Assembly (NCBI GenBank): GCA_038562165.1
Contig: JBCFAO010000010.1
Location: 1-64,000 of the forward strand
DNA from: WRMS01 sp038562165
GTDB lineage: Bacteria; Bacillota; Peptococcia; DRI-13; UBA5745
Length of the DNA stretch: 64,000 nucleotides
Direction: 5' to 3'
The translations under genes were made by a program, and so were the position numbers. The notes beneath the pieces were generated by a model, which saw only the letters and a program-made list of their open reading frames with translations, ran no database searches and was not told the origin of the DNA. Below are positions 43,605-52,428 of the stretch, piece by piece. Every line of letters begins with the position of its first letter. The stretch's first letter is position 1.

Positions 43605-45920
43605 ATGAAAAAAAGGTTAGCATCTGTCCTTTTGATCCTGGTTTTCCTTTTGACATGGGCCTTGCCCTGCTTCGCTGCAGAAACGGCAACCTTCAATAAT
43701 GCTGTGTACCTGGGCGTAGTAGGCTACAACACTCCAGCTACGGCTAAAAACCGCAATATAGAGAACCTGAAAAACTTCTCTTATTATTTTTTCGTTGACG
43801 GACAAGTTGAGACCTATAAAATTTCCCCCGACAATGATTTCGCTATTAACAATATGCTGGCGGAAGGCTATGTATTCGACATCACCGTGGAATATGACGA
43901 AGAACATAACGGCAAGGTCATTGCCGCCGGCATTCCCCAGCCTGCGGCCACCGGGGCTATCTACTCTTTCAGCGACAGCTCCCTCAATGTGACCGGACAG
44001 GAAATTGCCCTTACCGATACTACGGCAATTTACAGCATCACCAGCCAGGCCGGCGGCACACTCGTGGAGCCGGGAGTTTTAGCTGCCGGCAAAACTGTAA
44101 AGGTCTACGGCAACCCGGCGGAAGCCGTGTTTCTGACTTTTGTAGCCGAACCTTACCAGGCGCCGGTGGAAGGCGTTGCCGGCAGGAAAACGCTGAAAAA
44201 CGTGCTATCTACGGCTCTTAATCCCGTGGGCACCTGCCTCTACGTCTATGGCGGCACCTGGGAATGGCAGGATGAAGGCGTATTGGCACCCGGCGGCTCT
44301 TCAAGCCCCCAGGCCACCAACATCGGCTTACATCAAACCTGGCTGGATTTCTTCCAGTCCCAGGATGAAAATTATGTTTACCGCAATAATGCCGACCCGA
44401 CGAAGAGCTATTATCCCCATATGGGCTACAACGAATATTACTATGCAGGCACCGATTGCTCCGGCTATATGGGTTGGCTGGTTTACAATATTGCCAATAC
44501 CCAAAGCGGCAACCCGGGCTATGTCACCTCTGCCAAGCTGGAAGCCAAGATGTTTGCAGACGAGGGCTTCGGCACCTGGACCCCCTCCCTCAATAGTGAA
44601 AGCATTCAACCGGAAGACTTCAAACCCGGCGATATCTTCAGCACGACCGGCCATACCTGGATATGTCTGGGCAGATGTGAAGACGGCAGCTTGGTCATTG
44701 TACACTCCACTCCCTCTGCCAGCAAAACCGGTAAAGATGGTGGCGGTGTACAAATCAGCGCCGTTGCTCCCAAGGGCGCCAGCACCATGGAATGTGAAGC
44801 CTATGAACTGGCTAAGGAATACATGGCCAAGTACTATCCGGCTTGGAGCCAGCGCTACACACCAGTCGTCAAAACCTGGTCTGCTTATGTGGAGAATTCC
44901 GGCGGCAATACCGAATCTACCATCGGCAAATTCTCCTGGGGTCTCGGTGAGGGCGGCTATTTGACAGACCCGGAGGGCTACGCCAACATGACGGCCAACC
45001 AAATATTGAAAGACCTCTTTGGCGAAGCCGGTGATGAAGAGTATGTGACGGACCGTTCCGGGCTGGCAGGCAAAATAGCCGCCGCCGGGGCTTTAACGGA
45101 AGCCGATTATACGGCGGTAAGCTGGCAGGCTTTAAGGGCAGCCCTCAGCGCTGCGGAAGAAGCCATGGCCCAGACGGATTTGCTGCAAACAGATTACGAT
45201 AAAGCTTTAGCTGATCTGACCAACGCATTAGACAATCTGGTACTTGTGGAAAGCGACAAGATGCTGGTAGGCGTTTCCGCCGCCGCCACCAGCCCCAATA
45301 ATAAGCCGGTGGAATACCTGTTCTCCTTGCGCCAGGCCGAGCGCCTGATGAACATATTGATTGAATTTGAAGTGGACCTGACCATTTTGAAAAACAATCC
45401 CAGCTATGAAGCCGCCAACGGTTTCTACGCCATATCCGGCAGGGAAAACCAGGATATTGTCTTTACGAAGATCAACGATAATACCTGGAAAGGCAGTATT
45501 CGCTTGCTTTCTCCCAATACCCAGGGTTCCAGCTTCCCGGGCACCACGGAATTATTGAAGCTGGCCTTCGGCAGCCGCGCCTTGGGGGATGCCACTTTAA
45601 AAATCACCAACATCAAAGCGGCGGCCTTAGACGATAATGGCAAAGAGTTTTTCCTTGATTGGGGCTACAATCCTCAATCTACTACCACCAACATCGTTAA
45701 GCACGTGGTATATTCCATTTACGACCTGAATCAGGACGGCGCCATAGATGAGCTTGACCTGGCCCGGGCCCAAAAATACTACCAGTGCAAAGAAGGCGAC
45801 AACCAATGGGATCCCTGGAACGGCGATGTTCAGGATTGCGGCCGGGTGGCTGACGTCAACGGCGATAAGGTTGTGGACATAGCTGACCTGATCCTGATCC
45901 TCAGGAACTTTACGAAATAG
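43605..45920 (+). CDS. Secreted NlpC/P60-like protein with FIVAR, cohesin-like and dockerin domains
   Basis: A signal peptide (1-24) precedes an N-terminal domain of unknown fold (25-195). Next is an NlpC/P60 or CHAP-like catalytic domain with GTDCSGYMGW (Cys285), TTGHTWICLG (His350) and a nearby His367. A FIVAR-like helical module spans about 484-547, and a cohesin-like beta domain about 551-700. A type I dockerin (703-769) has two calcium loops, DLNQDGAIDELDL and DVNGDKVVDIADL. It probably cuts peptidoglycan peptides at the cell surface. AGGAGGT precedes the ATG. The next gene encodes an SLH protein with another cohesin-like domain, a plausible docking partner. Confidence 0.82.
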   Translation: MKKRLASVLLILVFLLTWALPCFAAETATFNNAVYLGVVGYNTPATAKNRNIENLKNFSYYFFVDGQVETYKISPDNDFAINNMLAEGYVFDITVEYDEEHNGKVIAAGIPQPAATGAIYSFSDSSLNVTGQEIALTDTTAIYSITSQAGGTLVEPGVLAAGKTVKVYGNPAEAVFLTFVAEPYQAPVEGVAGRKTLKNVLSTALNPVGTCLYVYGGTWEWQDEGVLAPGGSSSPQATNIGLHQTWLDFFQSQDENYVYRNNADPTKSYYPHMGYNEYYYAGTDCSGYMGWLVYNIANTQSGNPGYVTSAKLEAKMFADEGFGTWTPSLNSESIQPEDFKPGDIFSTTGHTWICLGRCEDGSLVIVHSTPSASKTGKDGGGVQISAVAPKGASTMECEAYELAKEYMAKYYPAWSQRYTPVVKTWSAYVENSGGNTESTIGKFSWGLGEGGYLTDPEGYANMTANQILKDLFGEAGDEEYVTDRSGLAGKIAAAGALTEADYTAVSWQALRAALSAAEEAMAQTDLLQTDYDKALADLTNALDNLVLVESDKMLVGVSAAATSPNNKPVEYLFSLRQAERLMNILIEFEVDLTILKNNPSYEAANGFYAISGRENQDIVFTKINDNTWKGSIRLLSPNTQGSSFPGTTELLKLAFGSRALGDATLKITNIKAAALDDNGKEFFLDWGYNPQSTTTNIVKHVVYSIYDLNQDGAIDELDLARAQKYYQCKEGDNQWDPWNGDVQDCGRVADVNGDKVVDIADLILILRNFTK

Positions 45921-45933
45921 CAGGTTTCAGCCT

Positions 45934-45982
45934 AGGGGCTCATCCCCAGGGCCTTTCAGGGCCCTGGGGAAGCCCCTTCTAT
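45934..45982 (+). terminator. Strong hairpin between the dockerin and SLH genes
   Basis: CCCCAGGGCC pairs with GGCCCTGGGG, with an outer AGGGGCT/AGCCCCT stem. No real T-run follows (TTCTATATGG), so it may be an mRNA-stability or partial-termination element rather than a full stop, with the SLH gene still co-transcribed. Confidence 0.55.
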
Positions 45983-46002
45983 ATGGATAAAGGAGGAGGC
46001 TT

Positions 46003-47136
46003 ATGACAGCATATTTGAAATCAAGAAGCCTTCCGCTGCTCTGCTGCTTAGTCGGGCTCCTGCTGATCTGGCATCCTCCGGCCTTGCAGGCGGAAGCAGT
46101 TCAAAGCTCCCCCAGCGAAATCCTTCTGTCTCCCGGCGAAAAGGAATGCAGTATTACCGTGATCGTAACCCTTAAGGAAGCTTGCGCCGGCATTGAGTTT
46201 TCTTTAGATATCGGTACAAAAGAGCATCTGCAGTTCAGCCGTCTTGAGTTGAGCAACTCCTTAAAAAAGCAAGGGGCCATACCCACTCCCGGGGGCATAC
46301 TGCCTACGGGCTTCTTTGCAGGCAGCAACCGTTTCAGTGAGAGGGTTGAGGTAGGCAAGCTTTACTTTACCTTCACAGGCAACGACCCCTTGCCGATTGC
46401 GCTGACACAGATGAAGGTTTTCCGCATAGCCGGCCAGGATCAAGTTGGCAGCACCAGCCAAACTACCGGGCTTTTTGAAACCGCCGTAAAGCGGCGCAGC
46501 GGCGGCGGCAATGGCGGCGGCGATAATATTATCGTTGAAATTATAGAGGCGCCGGGAGTTCCCCTGGCCCAAAGGAAAAGCTCCAAATATTTTGACGACG
46601 TAAAGGGCAGTTTTTCCTGGGCAGTGGATGTGATAGACGGCCTCTATGAAAAAGGCGTGGTTAAAGGTATCGGCCAGCGTTTATACGGTCCCGCCGCCAA
46701 TATTACCCGCTGTGATTTTATCGCTATGCTGGTGCGGGCCTTTGACCTGAAGGCTTCCTTTACGGACAACTTCAGCGATGTGCCGCCGGACAGCTATTAT
46801 TATGAAGCTGTGGGCATTGCCAAAGCCCTGGGTATTGCCATAGGTGACAACAATAAATTCCAGCCCCGTCAACCCATCAGCCGCCAGGACACGATGGCGC
46901 TGCTGCAGCGGATCTTTGCCTATAAAAATAAAAGTTTGCCCCCAGGCACGGACAACGATCTGCTGGGCTTCACCGACCAAAGGGCCATCAGCCCTTACGC
47001 CCGCTCTGCCGTCGCCACTCTGGTCAAGGCCAAACTCATTGTAGGCAATGACGGAAAAATCAATCCACCGGGCTGCACCACCCGGGCGGAAATGGCGGCG
47101 GTGCTCTATCGGGCCCTGGAGTATCTGGAGCAATAA
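46003..47136 (+). CDS. SLH-anchored surface protein with cohesin-like domain
   Basis: A signal peptide (about 1-32) leads into a beta-rich domain (34-165) with cohesin-like features: CAGIEFSLDI, a hydrophobic-polar alternating pattern, then VGKLYFTFTG and IALTQMKVF. A Gly-rich linker (about 166-173) is followed by three SLH repeats (about 197-250, 256-312 and 320-375), which bind pyruvylated cell-wall polymers. GGAGGAGG precedes the ATG. It follows the dockerin gene by 82 bases. Together they look like anchor and cargo. The cohesin call is from pattern only and needs a profile search. Confidence 0.8.
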   Translation: MTAYLKSRSLPLLCCLVGLLLIWHPPALQAEAVQSSPSEILLSPGEKECSITVIVTLKEACAGIEFSLDIGTKEHLQFSRLELSNSLKKQGAIPTPGGILPTGFFAGSNRFSERVEVGKLYFTFTGNDPLPIALTQMKVFRIAGQDQVGSTSQTTGLFETAVKRRSGGGNGGGDNIIVEIIEAPGVPLAQRKSSKYFDDVKGSFSWAVDVIDGLYEKGVVKGIGQRLYGPAANITRCDFIAMLVRAFDLKASFTDNFSDVPPDSYYYEAVGIAKALGIAIGDNNKFQPRQPISRQDTMALLQRIFAYKNKSLPPGTDNDLLGFTDQRAISPYARSAVATLVKAKLIVGNDGKINPPGCTTRAEMAAVLYRALEYLEQ

Positions 47137-47157
47137 ACTTCACTCATTGTTTCACAC

Positions 47158-47217
47158 CGAAGGCTAAGCTTGATTTGGCTGCCGGCAAAGGGGCAGAAAT
47201 CGGCTTAGCCTTCGCTT
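47158..47217 (+). terminator. Hairpin after the SLH gene
   Basis: CGAAGGCTAAGC pairs exactly with GCTTAGCCTTCG around a loop of about 35 bases. Only a short T-run (ATTTTG) follows, so efficiency is uncertain. Confidence 0.6.
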
Positions 47218-47220
47218 GCA

Positions 47221-47265
47221 GCATTTTGCCCCAGGGCATTTTACCCCACGGCATTTTGCCGCAAA
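47221..47265. repeat. Three 15-bp tandem repeats
   Basis: GCATTTTGCCCCAGG at 47221 is repeated with small changes at 47236 and 47251. It lies in the gap between the SLH and AIM24 genes. Confidence 0.75.
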
Positions 47266-47344
47266 CCTAAAGCATTGACAGAACCGGGCCGCCTCTATAG
47301 AATGGAAGAATACAGAAAAATCATGCTGATGTTAGGAGAACATT

Positions 47345-48028
47345 ATGAAATATTCAATCCAAGGCGAACCCTTTCCCGTAGTCATCTGTGAATTGGAAAA
47401 CCGGGAAACCATGATCACAGAACGGGGCTCCATGTGCTGGATGACGCCCAATATGAAAATGGAAACCACCTCCGGCGGCGGCTTAGGCAAAATGTTTGGC
47501 CGTATGGTTTCCGGTGAGGCTATGTTTCAAAACCGCTATACCGCTGAAGGCGGCCCCGGACTTATTGCCTTTGCCTCCAGCTTCCCTGGCACCATTCGCC
47601 AATACGACATCACCCCCTCAAAAGGTATCGTCGTTCAAAAATCCGCCTTTTTAGCTGCGGAGACCGGTGTGGAGCTTTCCCTCTTTTTTCAGAAGCGTTT
47701 AGGAACCGCCTTTTTTGGCGGTGAGGGCTACATTATGCAGCGCTTATCCGGCAACGGCACCGCCTTTGTGGAAATCGACGGCCACGCCGTCGAATACCGT
47801 CTGGAACAAGGACAATCCATGATTATTGATACCGGTTACCTGGCGGTTATGGACGAAACCTGCAGCATAGATATTGTCACTGTTCCCGGTATGAAAAATA
47901 AGCTCTTCGGCGGCGAGGGTATTTTTAATACGGTGGTAACCGGGCCCGGCAATATTCTGCTCCAAACCCAGACCATCAGCGCCGTGGCCGGTGCTTTACG
48001 GCCTTTTCTTCCCAGCGGCGGCAATTAA
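47345..48028 (+). CDS. AIM24/TIGR00266 family protein
   Basis: A 227-residue all-beta protein with repeated Gly-rich hairpins, typical of the AIM24 (TIGR00266) family: WMTPNMKMETTSGGGLGKMF near the N terminus, FFGGEGYIMQRLSGNG in the middle and a C-terminal GPGNILLQTQ. The fold is tryptophan RNA-binding attenuator-like. The function in bacteria is unknown. It has a good AGGAGA site and stands alone. Confidence 0.9.
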   Translation: MKYSIQGEPFPVVICELENRETMITERGSMCWMTPNMKMETTSGGGLGKMFGRMVSGEAMFQNRYTAEGGPGLIAFASSFPGTIRQYDITPSKGIVVQKSAFLAAETGVELSLFFQKRLGTAFFGGEGYIMQRLSGNGTAFVEIDGHAVEYRLEQGQSMIIDTGYLAVMDETCSIDIVTVPGMKNKLFGGEGIFNTVVTGPGNILLQTQTISAVAGALRPFLPSGGN

Positions 48029-48083
48029 ATTAAGCAATCAACAAACACCATTAACAAACACCATTAAACTAAATAATTCATAA

Positions 48084-48112
48084 TTGACAAACCCTGAATC
48101 TCATTATATAAT
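48084..48112 (+). promoter_or_regulatory. Consensus SigA promoter of tRNA-Glu
   Basis: Exact TTGACA (48084) and TATAAT (48107) with a 17-base spacer. The tRNA begins 32 bases downstream. Confidence 0.88.
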
Positions 48113-48144
48113 AACTACTGCTGAACGCACGAATCAGCCATAAC

Positions 48145-48219
48145 GGCCCGTTGGTCAAGCGGTTAAGACATCGCCCTCTCACGGCGAAAACAGGGGTTCG
48201 ATTCCCCTACGGGTCACCA
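48145..48219 (+). tRNA. tRNA-Glu (anticodon CTC)
   Basis: A full cloverleaf of 75 bases with encoded CCA. The acceptor GGCCCGT pairs with ACGGGTC (one G-U). The T arm is AGGGG/TTCGATT/CCCCT. The anticodon loop is CT-CTC-AC between TCGCC and GGCGA, decoding GAG. Confidence 0.95.
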
Positions 48220-48229
48220 TAACAAATCC

Positions 48230-48260
48230 AGCGCCAGATTAGATTCTGGCGCTTTTTTTG
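48230..48260 (+). terminator. Terminator after tRNA-Glu
   Basis: AGCGCCAGA pairs exactly with TCTGGCGCT around a six-base loop, followed by TTTTTTG. Confidence 0.9.
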
Positions 48261-48335
48261 TCCGGGTACGTAGAATAGGTTCATATCCAAATCCAACGTG
48301 GGAAGGGGAAGCCCGGCACTGTCCCCCCCCCCTTT

Positions 48336-48496
48336 TGTGCAAAATTGCAAGTTTGTACTCTGGCGGAAGCCCCTTTTGTGCAAAATTGCAGGTTTGTAAA
48401 ACATATTTTGGCATTGAAATAAGGTTTTCATCCCCTTTTCAGCCAAATCTGTTACAAAGCAGTGATTTGAGGGTGACAAACCTGCAATTTTGCACA
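48336..48496. repeat. Convergent 41-bp-period repeat element, copy R2
   Basis: Forward units at 48336 and 48377 (41 apart) and a reverse unit at 48476, each the same 21-base sequence as in R1 with at most one change. The 78-base centre has the same length as in R1 and aligns with the R1 centre in reverse complement (TTTTCA near the middle and AAAGCAGTGA near the end). The interval between forward units (ACTCTGGCGGAAGC) also matches R1. A run of ten C lies just upstream (48323-48332). Confidence 0.9.
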
Positions 48497-48566
48497 TTAT
48501 CCAAGCAAACGGTCGAGCAATAAGCCTCGGCCCAGACCGACTCCGTCTTCATTTGCCGCCGCCGGC

Positions 48567-49874
48567 TCAACTTCCTGCCGGCCGAAAAGCCATTCCTGGA
48601 TAGTGTAATTTCCCGGCTGACTGGCTTGACAGCCCAAAGTGCGCATCTGCTTCCTCAGGCCCTGGCATTTCGCTGTCTTTAAATAAAACCATCACACGGT
48701 CAATATCCCCTGTGATTTGACTGTCGATTTCACCATGACTGGCCATCCACCCCATAATCCTTATTGTTTCCTCATGGCTCCTGCCCCGGTGATAAGGTCG
48801 GGTTTCCCGCAAAGCCTGGTAAATATCGATGCAGGCAATCAGCCTGCTGGTAAAATCCATATCTAAATAGCACTGGGGCAACTGGGGATAACCCTTGCCA
48901 TTTAATTTGCGGTGATGGGTAACGGCCCAACGGCAAATTTCCTCAAAACCTTCTATATCTTTAAGCATGGCATAGCTCCAAAAGGCATGCTTTTGAATTA
49001 TGGCGAACTCCTGCTCCGTCAGCTTTCCGGGCTTTTCGAGTACTGCCGCAGGAATAAGCAGTTTGCCGATATCATGAAAGGAAGCGGCCAAATAAATTTT
49101 AGCGCACTGCTCCCGGGGAAAGCCATAATAAAGGCCCATCCAATAGGCCCGGTAAGCAATCTGCAGAGAGTGTCTGGCGGTGTATTGAGATTTATAGTCG
49201 GTAATGCTGGCAACCACCTTGGCAATGTTCATTAAGTCTACGGCAGGCATGTCTACTACCCACTTGGGCATCTTTTGTCCAAAGGTAATATCCACCTGCT
49301 CATCCCGCAAAGAAAACAACAAATCCTCATCAAGAACGGCCAGCAAAGCATCGGCGGCAAGGCAGGTATAGTAGCCTCCTCTTTTGCTGCTGATGAAGCC
49401 GCGCAAATCAGGAAGGAACGCCGGAGATAATCGCTGCAAATGATAGCGGGCATCCACATCATCGGCAGCAGCAATAATCTGAGCTCCTAATGGGGTTTTT
49501 GCCGCATCCATTTTGAAAGGGCCTGATTTATCCATATATTCGTGATGATATTTAACAAATCCCCTGACGTCTGACGGAAAAGGAAAATACAGAACATTCT
49601 CTTCCCCTATTAAACAATGGGCTCCGTGATCCATAGCATGGGCGCCTTCCGGCCTTTCGGAAAGAATATATTCCGTAAGAGCATTATCGTGCATCAGAGC
49701 ACAGCCTGCCACGCCAATAAGGTCATCGTCATTCCACCCCAAATGTCTGCCCATCATAATCGCTAAAATAGAAATTCGTTTGCCATGATTGGTGGTGGCT
49801 CCTAAAAGCTCCCCCTCTACGGCGTCTAAACCCATAGAAAGGCTTGATAACAATTGGTCCATCCGAAAAATCAT
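48567..49874 (-). CDS. Tandem HD / HD-GYP phosphohydrolase
   Basis: A 435-residue soluble protein with two HD domains. The first (about residues 28-115) is partly degenerate, with NHGKRIS and LMHDNAL. The second is an HD-GYP domain with SFHDIGKLLIP and HHRKLNGKGYP, the catalytic signature of cyclic-di-GMP phosphodiesterases. There is no receiver or membrane domain. It probably degrades c-di-GMP or a related nucleotide; the N-terminal HD may be regulatory. Relatives with this layout occur in Clostridia. It is divergent from the EamA gene. Confidence 0.85.
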   Translation of the reverse strand: MIFRMDQLLSSLSMGLDAVEGELLGATTNHGKRISILAIMMGRHLGWNDDDLIGVAGCALMHDNALTEYILSERPEGAHAMDHGAHCLIGEENVLYFPFPSDVRGFVKYHHEYMDKSGPFKMDAAKTPLGAQIIAAADDVDARYHLQRLSPAFLPDLRGFISSKRGGYYTCLAADALLAVLDEDLLFSLRDEQVDITFGQKMPKWVVDMPAVDLMNIAKVVASITDYKSQYTARHSLQIAYRAYWMGLYYGFPREQCAKIYLAASFHDIGKLLIPAAVLEKPGKLTEQEFAIIQKHAFWSYAMLKDIEGFEEICRWAVTHHRKLNGKGYPQLPQCYLDMDFTSRLIACIDIYQALRETRPYHRGRSHEETIRIMGWMASHGEIDSQITGDIDRVMVLFKDSEMPGPEEADAHFGLSSQSAGKLHYPGMAFRPAGS

Positions 49875-49958
49875 ACCGGCTACCCTTCATTCTTCTCTAT
49901 ATATTCTCTAATTGCCTGTTCTTACTGCCTATTTCTTTGAAGATATTATCACAATACT

Positions 49959-49972
49959 TTTGCATATGCAAA
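49959..49972. promoter_or_regulatory. Perfect 14-bp palindrome between divergent genes
   Basis: TTTGCATATGCAAA lies in the 219-base gap between the HD-GYP and EamA genes, about 85 bases from the former. It could be an operator; no regulator is identified. Confidence 0.35.
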
Positions 49973-50093
49973 TATTTTTATATACGAAAACAATATAAGA
50001 GCACTCAATTTCTACGGCAAATCCCGGAATAAAATGGTATACTGTTATTACACTTTACCCAGATACTCAAAGACATTTTAAGAAGGTACTCCC

Positions 50094-50993
50094 ATGTGGA
50101 TAATCTATTCTCTGGCTTCCGCCCTTTTTGCCGGCGTCATGTCGATTTTAGCCAAGGTTGGCATCAAAAATACCGACTCTACATTGGCTACAGCTTTGCG
50201 TACCATCGTAGTAGTTGTCTTTGCCTGGCTGATGGTCTTTATGGCCGGTTCCCAAGCTGCCATTGCAAACCTTGACTCTAAGAGCATAATCTTTCTCATC
50301 CTGTCGGGTTTGGCTACCGGCGGCTCCTGGCTTTGTTATTTCCGGGCATTGCAACTGGGAGACGTCAATAAGGTTGTCCCCATTGACAAATCCAGCACGG
50401 TGCTTACCATGCTGCTATCCGCCCTCCTCCTGGGCGAAAAGCTAACCTGGCTGAAAGCCCTTGCCATGCTGCTGATTGGTGCCGGCACCTATCTTATGCT
50501 TGAGCGGAAAGCAGAGATTCAGGGTAATGCAGCAGGATATAACCAGGTCACAGACGCCCCCCAACCGAAGCATTATAAATGGCTGGTTTATGCCCTTCTA
50601 TCGGCTGTATTTGCCAGCCTCACTGCCATTCTGGGGAAAATCGGAATTGTAGGCGTGGAATCCAATTTGGGCACGGCCATACGGACAGTAGTTGTACTGC
50701 TGATGGCCTGGCTGATTGTTTTCTGGCAAGGTAAACAAAGCGGCATAAAACACATAGACAAACGAAGCTGGATATTTATCGGTTTATCCGGTCTGGCCAC
50801 AGGGCTTTCCTGGCTCTACTTTTACCGGGCATTACAGGAGGGACCGGCCAGTGTGGTAGTGCCCATCGACAAGCTAAGCCTATTGGTGACTGTGTCCTTT
50901 GGCTATTTCGTATTGCAGGAAAAGCTGAGTAAACAAGGGCTCCTTGGCTTGGCAATAATCGTTACCGGCACCCTATGCCTGCTGATTAAATAA
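50094..50993 (+). CDS. EamA-type drug/metabolite transporter
   Basis: Ten membrane helices in two EamA repeats (about residues 2-135 and 160-298) that resemble each other strongly: LATALRTIVVVVFAWLMVF matches LGTAIRTVVVLLMAWLIVF, and both halves end with VVPIDK. The two arms are nearly inverted copies of one unit, typical of this family. The substrate is unknown (amino acid, nucleoside or drug exporters all occur). It stands alone, with a shared terminator behind it. Confidence 0.9.
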   Translation: MWIIYSLASALFAGVMSILAKVGIKNTDSTLATALRTIVVVVFAWLMVFMAGSQAAIANLDSKSIIFLILSGLATGGSWLCYFRALQLGDVNKVVPIDKSSTVLTMLLSALLLGEKLTWLKALAMLLIGAGTYLMLERKAEIQGNAAGYNQVTDAPQPKHYKWLVYALLSAVFASLTAILGKIGIVGVESNLGTAIRTVVVLLMAWLIVFWQGKQSGIKHIDKRSWIFIGLSGLATGLSWLYFYRALQEGPASVVVPIDKLSLLVTVSFGYFVLQEKLSKQGLLGLAIIVTGTLCLLIK

Positions 50994-51013
50994 TACAAAT
51001 TAAACAATACAAA

Positions 51014-51065
51014 AAAGCACCGCCTCTGGTTTGAAGTTTAACTTCTTACAATTGGACGGTGCTTT
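51014..51065. terminator. Bidirectional terminator between EamA gene and tyrS
   Basis: AAAGCACCG and CGGTGCTTT pair, with an inner GAAGTT/AACTTC stem. A T-run follows on the minus strand (TTTTTTG), so it ends tyrS well and the EamA gene moderately. Confidence 0.75.
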
Positions 51066-51097
51066 CTATTTGCTGTTGTTATTTTGCTATTGCAGCC

Positions 51098-52270
51098 TTA
51101 TTGGAAAATCGCCTTGGCAAAGTTGGATTTACCCCGCTTTAACAGCTTCTCCCCTTCGCCTGCTATTTCCAGCAGCGGATCCTTGCAAACTACGCCGTCA
51201 AGGGCTATGCCTCCCTGGCTGATCAGGCGGCGGGCTTCGCTGCTGCTGGCGGCCAGGCCGGTAAGGGTCACCAACTTCCACAAAGGATAGGTTTCTTGCG
51301 CCAGCTTATACTCCGGCATGCTTTCGGGTGCTGCGCCGGCCGCCACTGTCATATAACGCTTTTTGGCTTCCGCCGCTTCATCCCCGCTATAATACATGGT
51401 CACGATAGTCTCAGCGTAAAGGAAATGGGCTTCCCGGATATCTTTTTCCAACAAAGCGGTGACCTGATCAAAATCCAGATCCGTAGTCAGCCGGAAATAA
51501 TCGGCCAAAAGGTTATCCGGTACCTTCATGCATTTTTCAAAAATAACTTCCGGCGGCTCGCTGATGCCAATATAGTTGTCCAGGGATTTTGACATTTTCT
51601 CCACGCCGTCAAGGCCCGGTAAAAGCGGGAAGGTAATTACCTCCTGAGCCGGCAAATCATAATCCCGCATCAACTCCCGGCCTACCAGAAGGTTGAAGGT
51701 CTGATCCGTCCCTCCTACCTCCACATCGCAGGCCAAAGCTACAGAATCATAGCCCTGCATCAAAGGATACAGCAGCTCATGCATGCCGATGGGCCGGTTT
51801 TCCTGGAGCCTTTTGGTGAAATCGTCCCTTTCCAAAATCCTGGCCACAGTATATTTGCCGCAAAGCCGTAAGACGTCGGCAAAATTCATTTCCGACAGCC
51901 ATTCGGAATTATAACAGATTTTTGTTTTTTCCCGGTCGAGAATCTTTGTGACCTGTTCTAGATAAGACTGGCCGTTTTGCCGGGTTTCCTCAAAGGTCAG
52001 AGGCGGCCTGGTTTTTGTTTTGCCTGAAGGATCGCCTACCATACCGGTAAAGTCCCCGATAATAAAGATGATCTCATGACCCAGATCCTGCAAAAGCTTT
52101 AACTTCCTTAGTACCACGGAATGGCCCAAATGCAGGTCCGGCCGGCTTGGGTCTGCCCCCAGCTTAATCTTCATGGGTTTGCCGGAGAAAAGCTTCTCTT
52201 TAAAACCCTCCTCGGAATATATGCCGGTACTGTCCCTTTTCAGGATTTCCCATACTTGTTCTGCGTTCAT
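51098..52270 (-). CDS. tyrS: Tyrosine--tRNA ligase
   Basis: A class I synthetase of 390 residues with HLGHS as the HIGH motif, VGGTDQTFN for tyrosine binding, and KMSKS. The C-terminal S4 domain includes ASSSEARRLISQGGIALDG. The length and GADPSRPDLHLGH opening match the TyrZ-like bacterial subgroup. GGAGG is five bases before the ATG at 52270; a TTG four codons upstream is rejected because it overlaps that site. I see no T-box in the 150 bases upstream. Confidence 0.95.
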   Translation of the reverse strand: MNAEQVWEILKRDSTGIYSEEGFKEKLFSGKPMKIKLGADPSRPDLHLGHSVVLRKLKLLQDLGHEIIFIIGDFTGMVGDPSGKTKTRPPLTFEETRQNGQSYLEQVTKILDREKTKICYNSEWLSEMNFADVLRLCGKYTVARILERDDFTKRLQENRPIGMHELLYPLMQGYDSVALACDVEVGGTDQTFNLLVGRELMRDYDLPAQEVITFPLLPGLDGVEKMSKSLDNYIGISEPPEVIFEKCMKVPDNLLADYFRLTTDLDFDQVTALLEKDIREAHFLYAETIVTMYYSGDEAAEAKKRYMTVAAGAAPESMPEYKLAQETYPLWKLVTLTGLAASSSEARRLISQGGIALDGVVCKDPLLEIAGEGEKLLKRGKSNFAKAIFQ

Positions 52271-52388
52271 CCTTACCTCCAATTAACCGCTTGCGCAGAA
52301 AAGCAGCTGCTTATCCACTGCATAAATGCGTTTACGGATTCAATCTCAATGAATGTCATTTTAGCAGTGACGGCAGCCCGTTGTCAAG

Positions 52389-52428
52389 CAAAGCCCCATA
52401 AGATATAAGGAATAATGGGGTTTTATTA
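52389..52428 (-). terminator. Terminator after the TPP enzyme gene
   Basis: AACCCCAT pairs with ATGGGGCTT on the minus strand around a loop of about 16 bases. The following T-run is short. Confidence 0.45.

Noticed and set aside
52271..52425. T-box riboswitch upstream of tyrS
   Set aside because: No T-box consensus, specifier loop or antiterminator pair is visible in this short gap.
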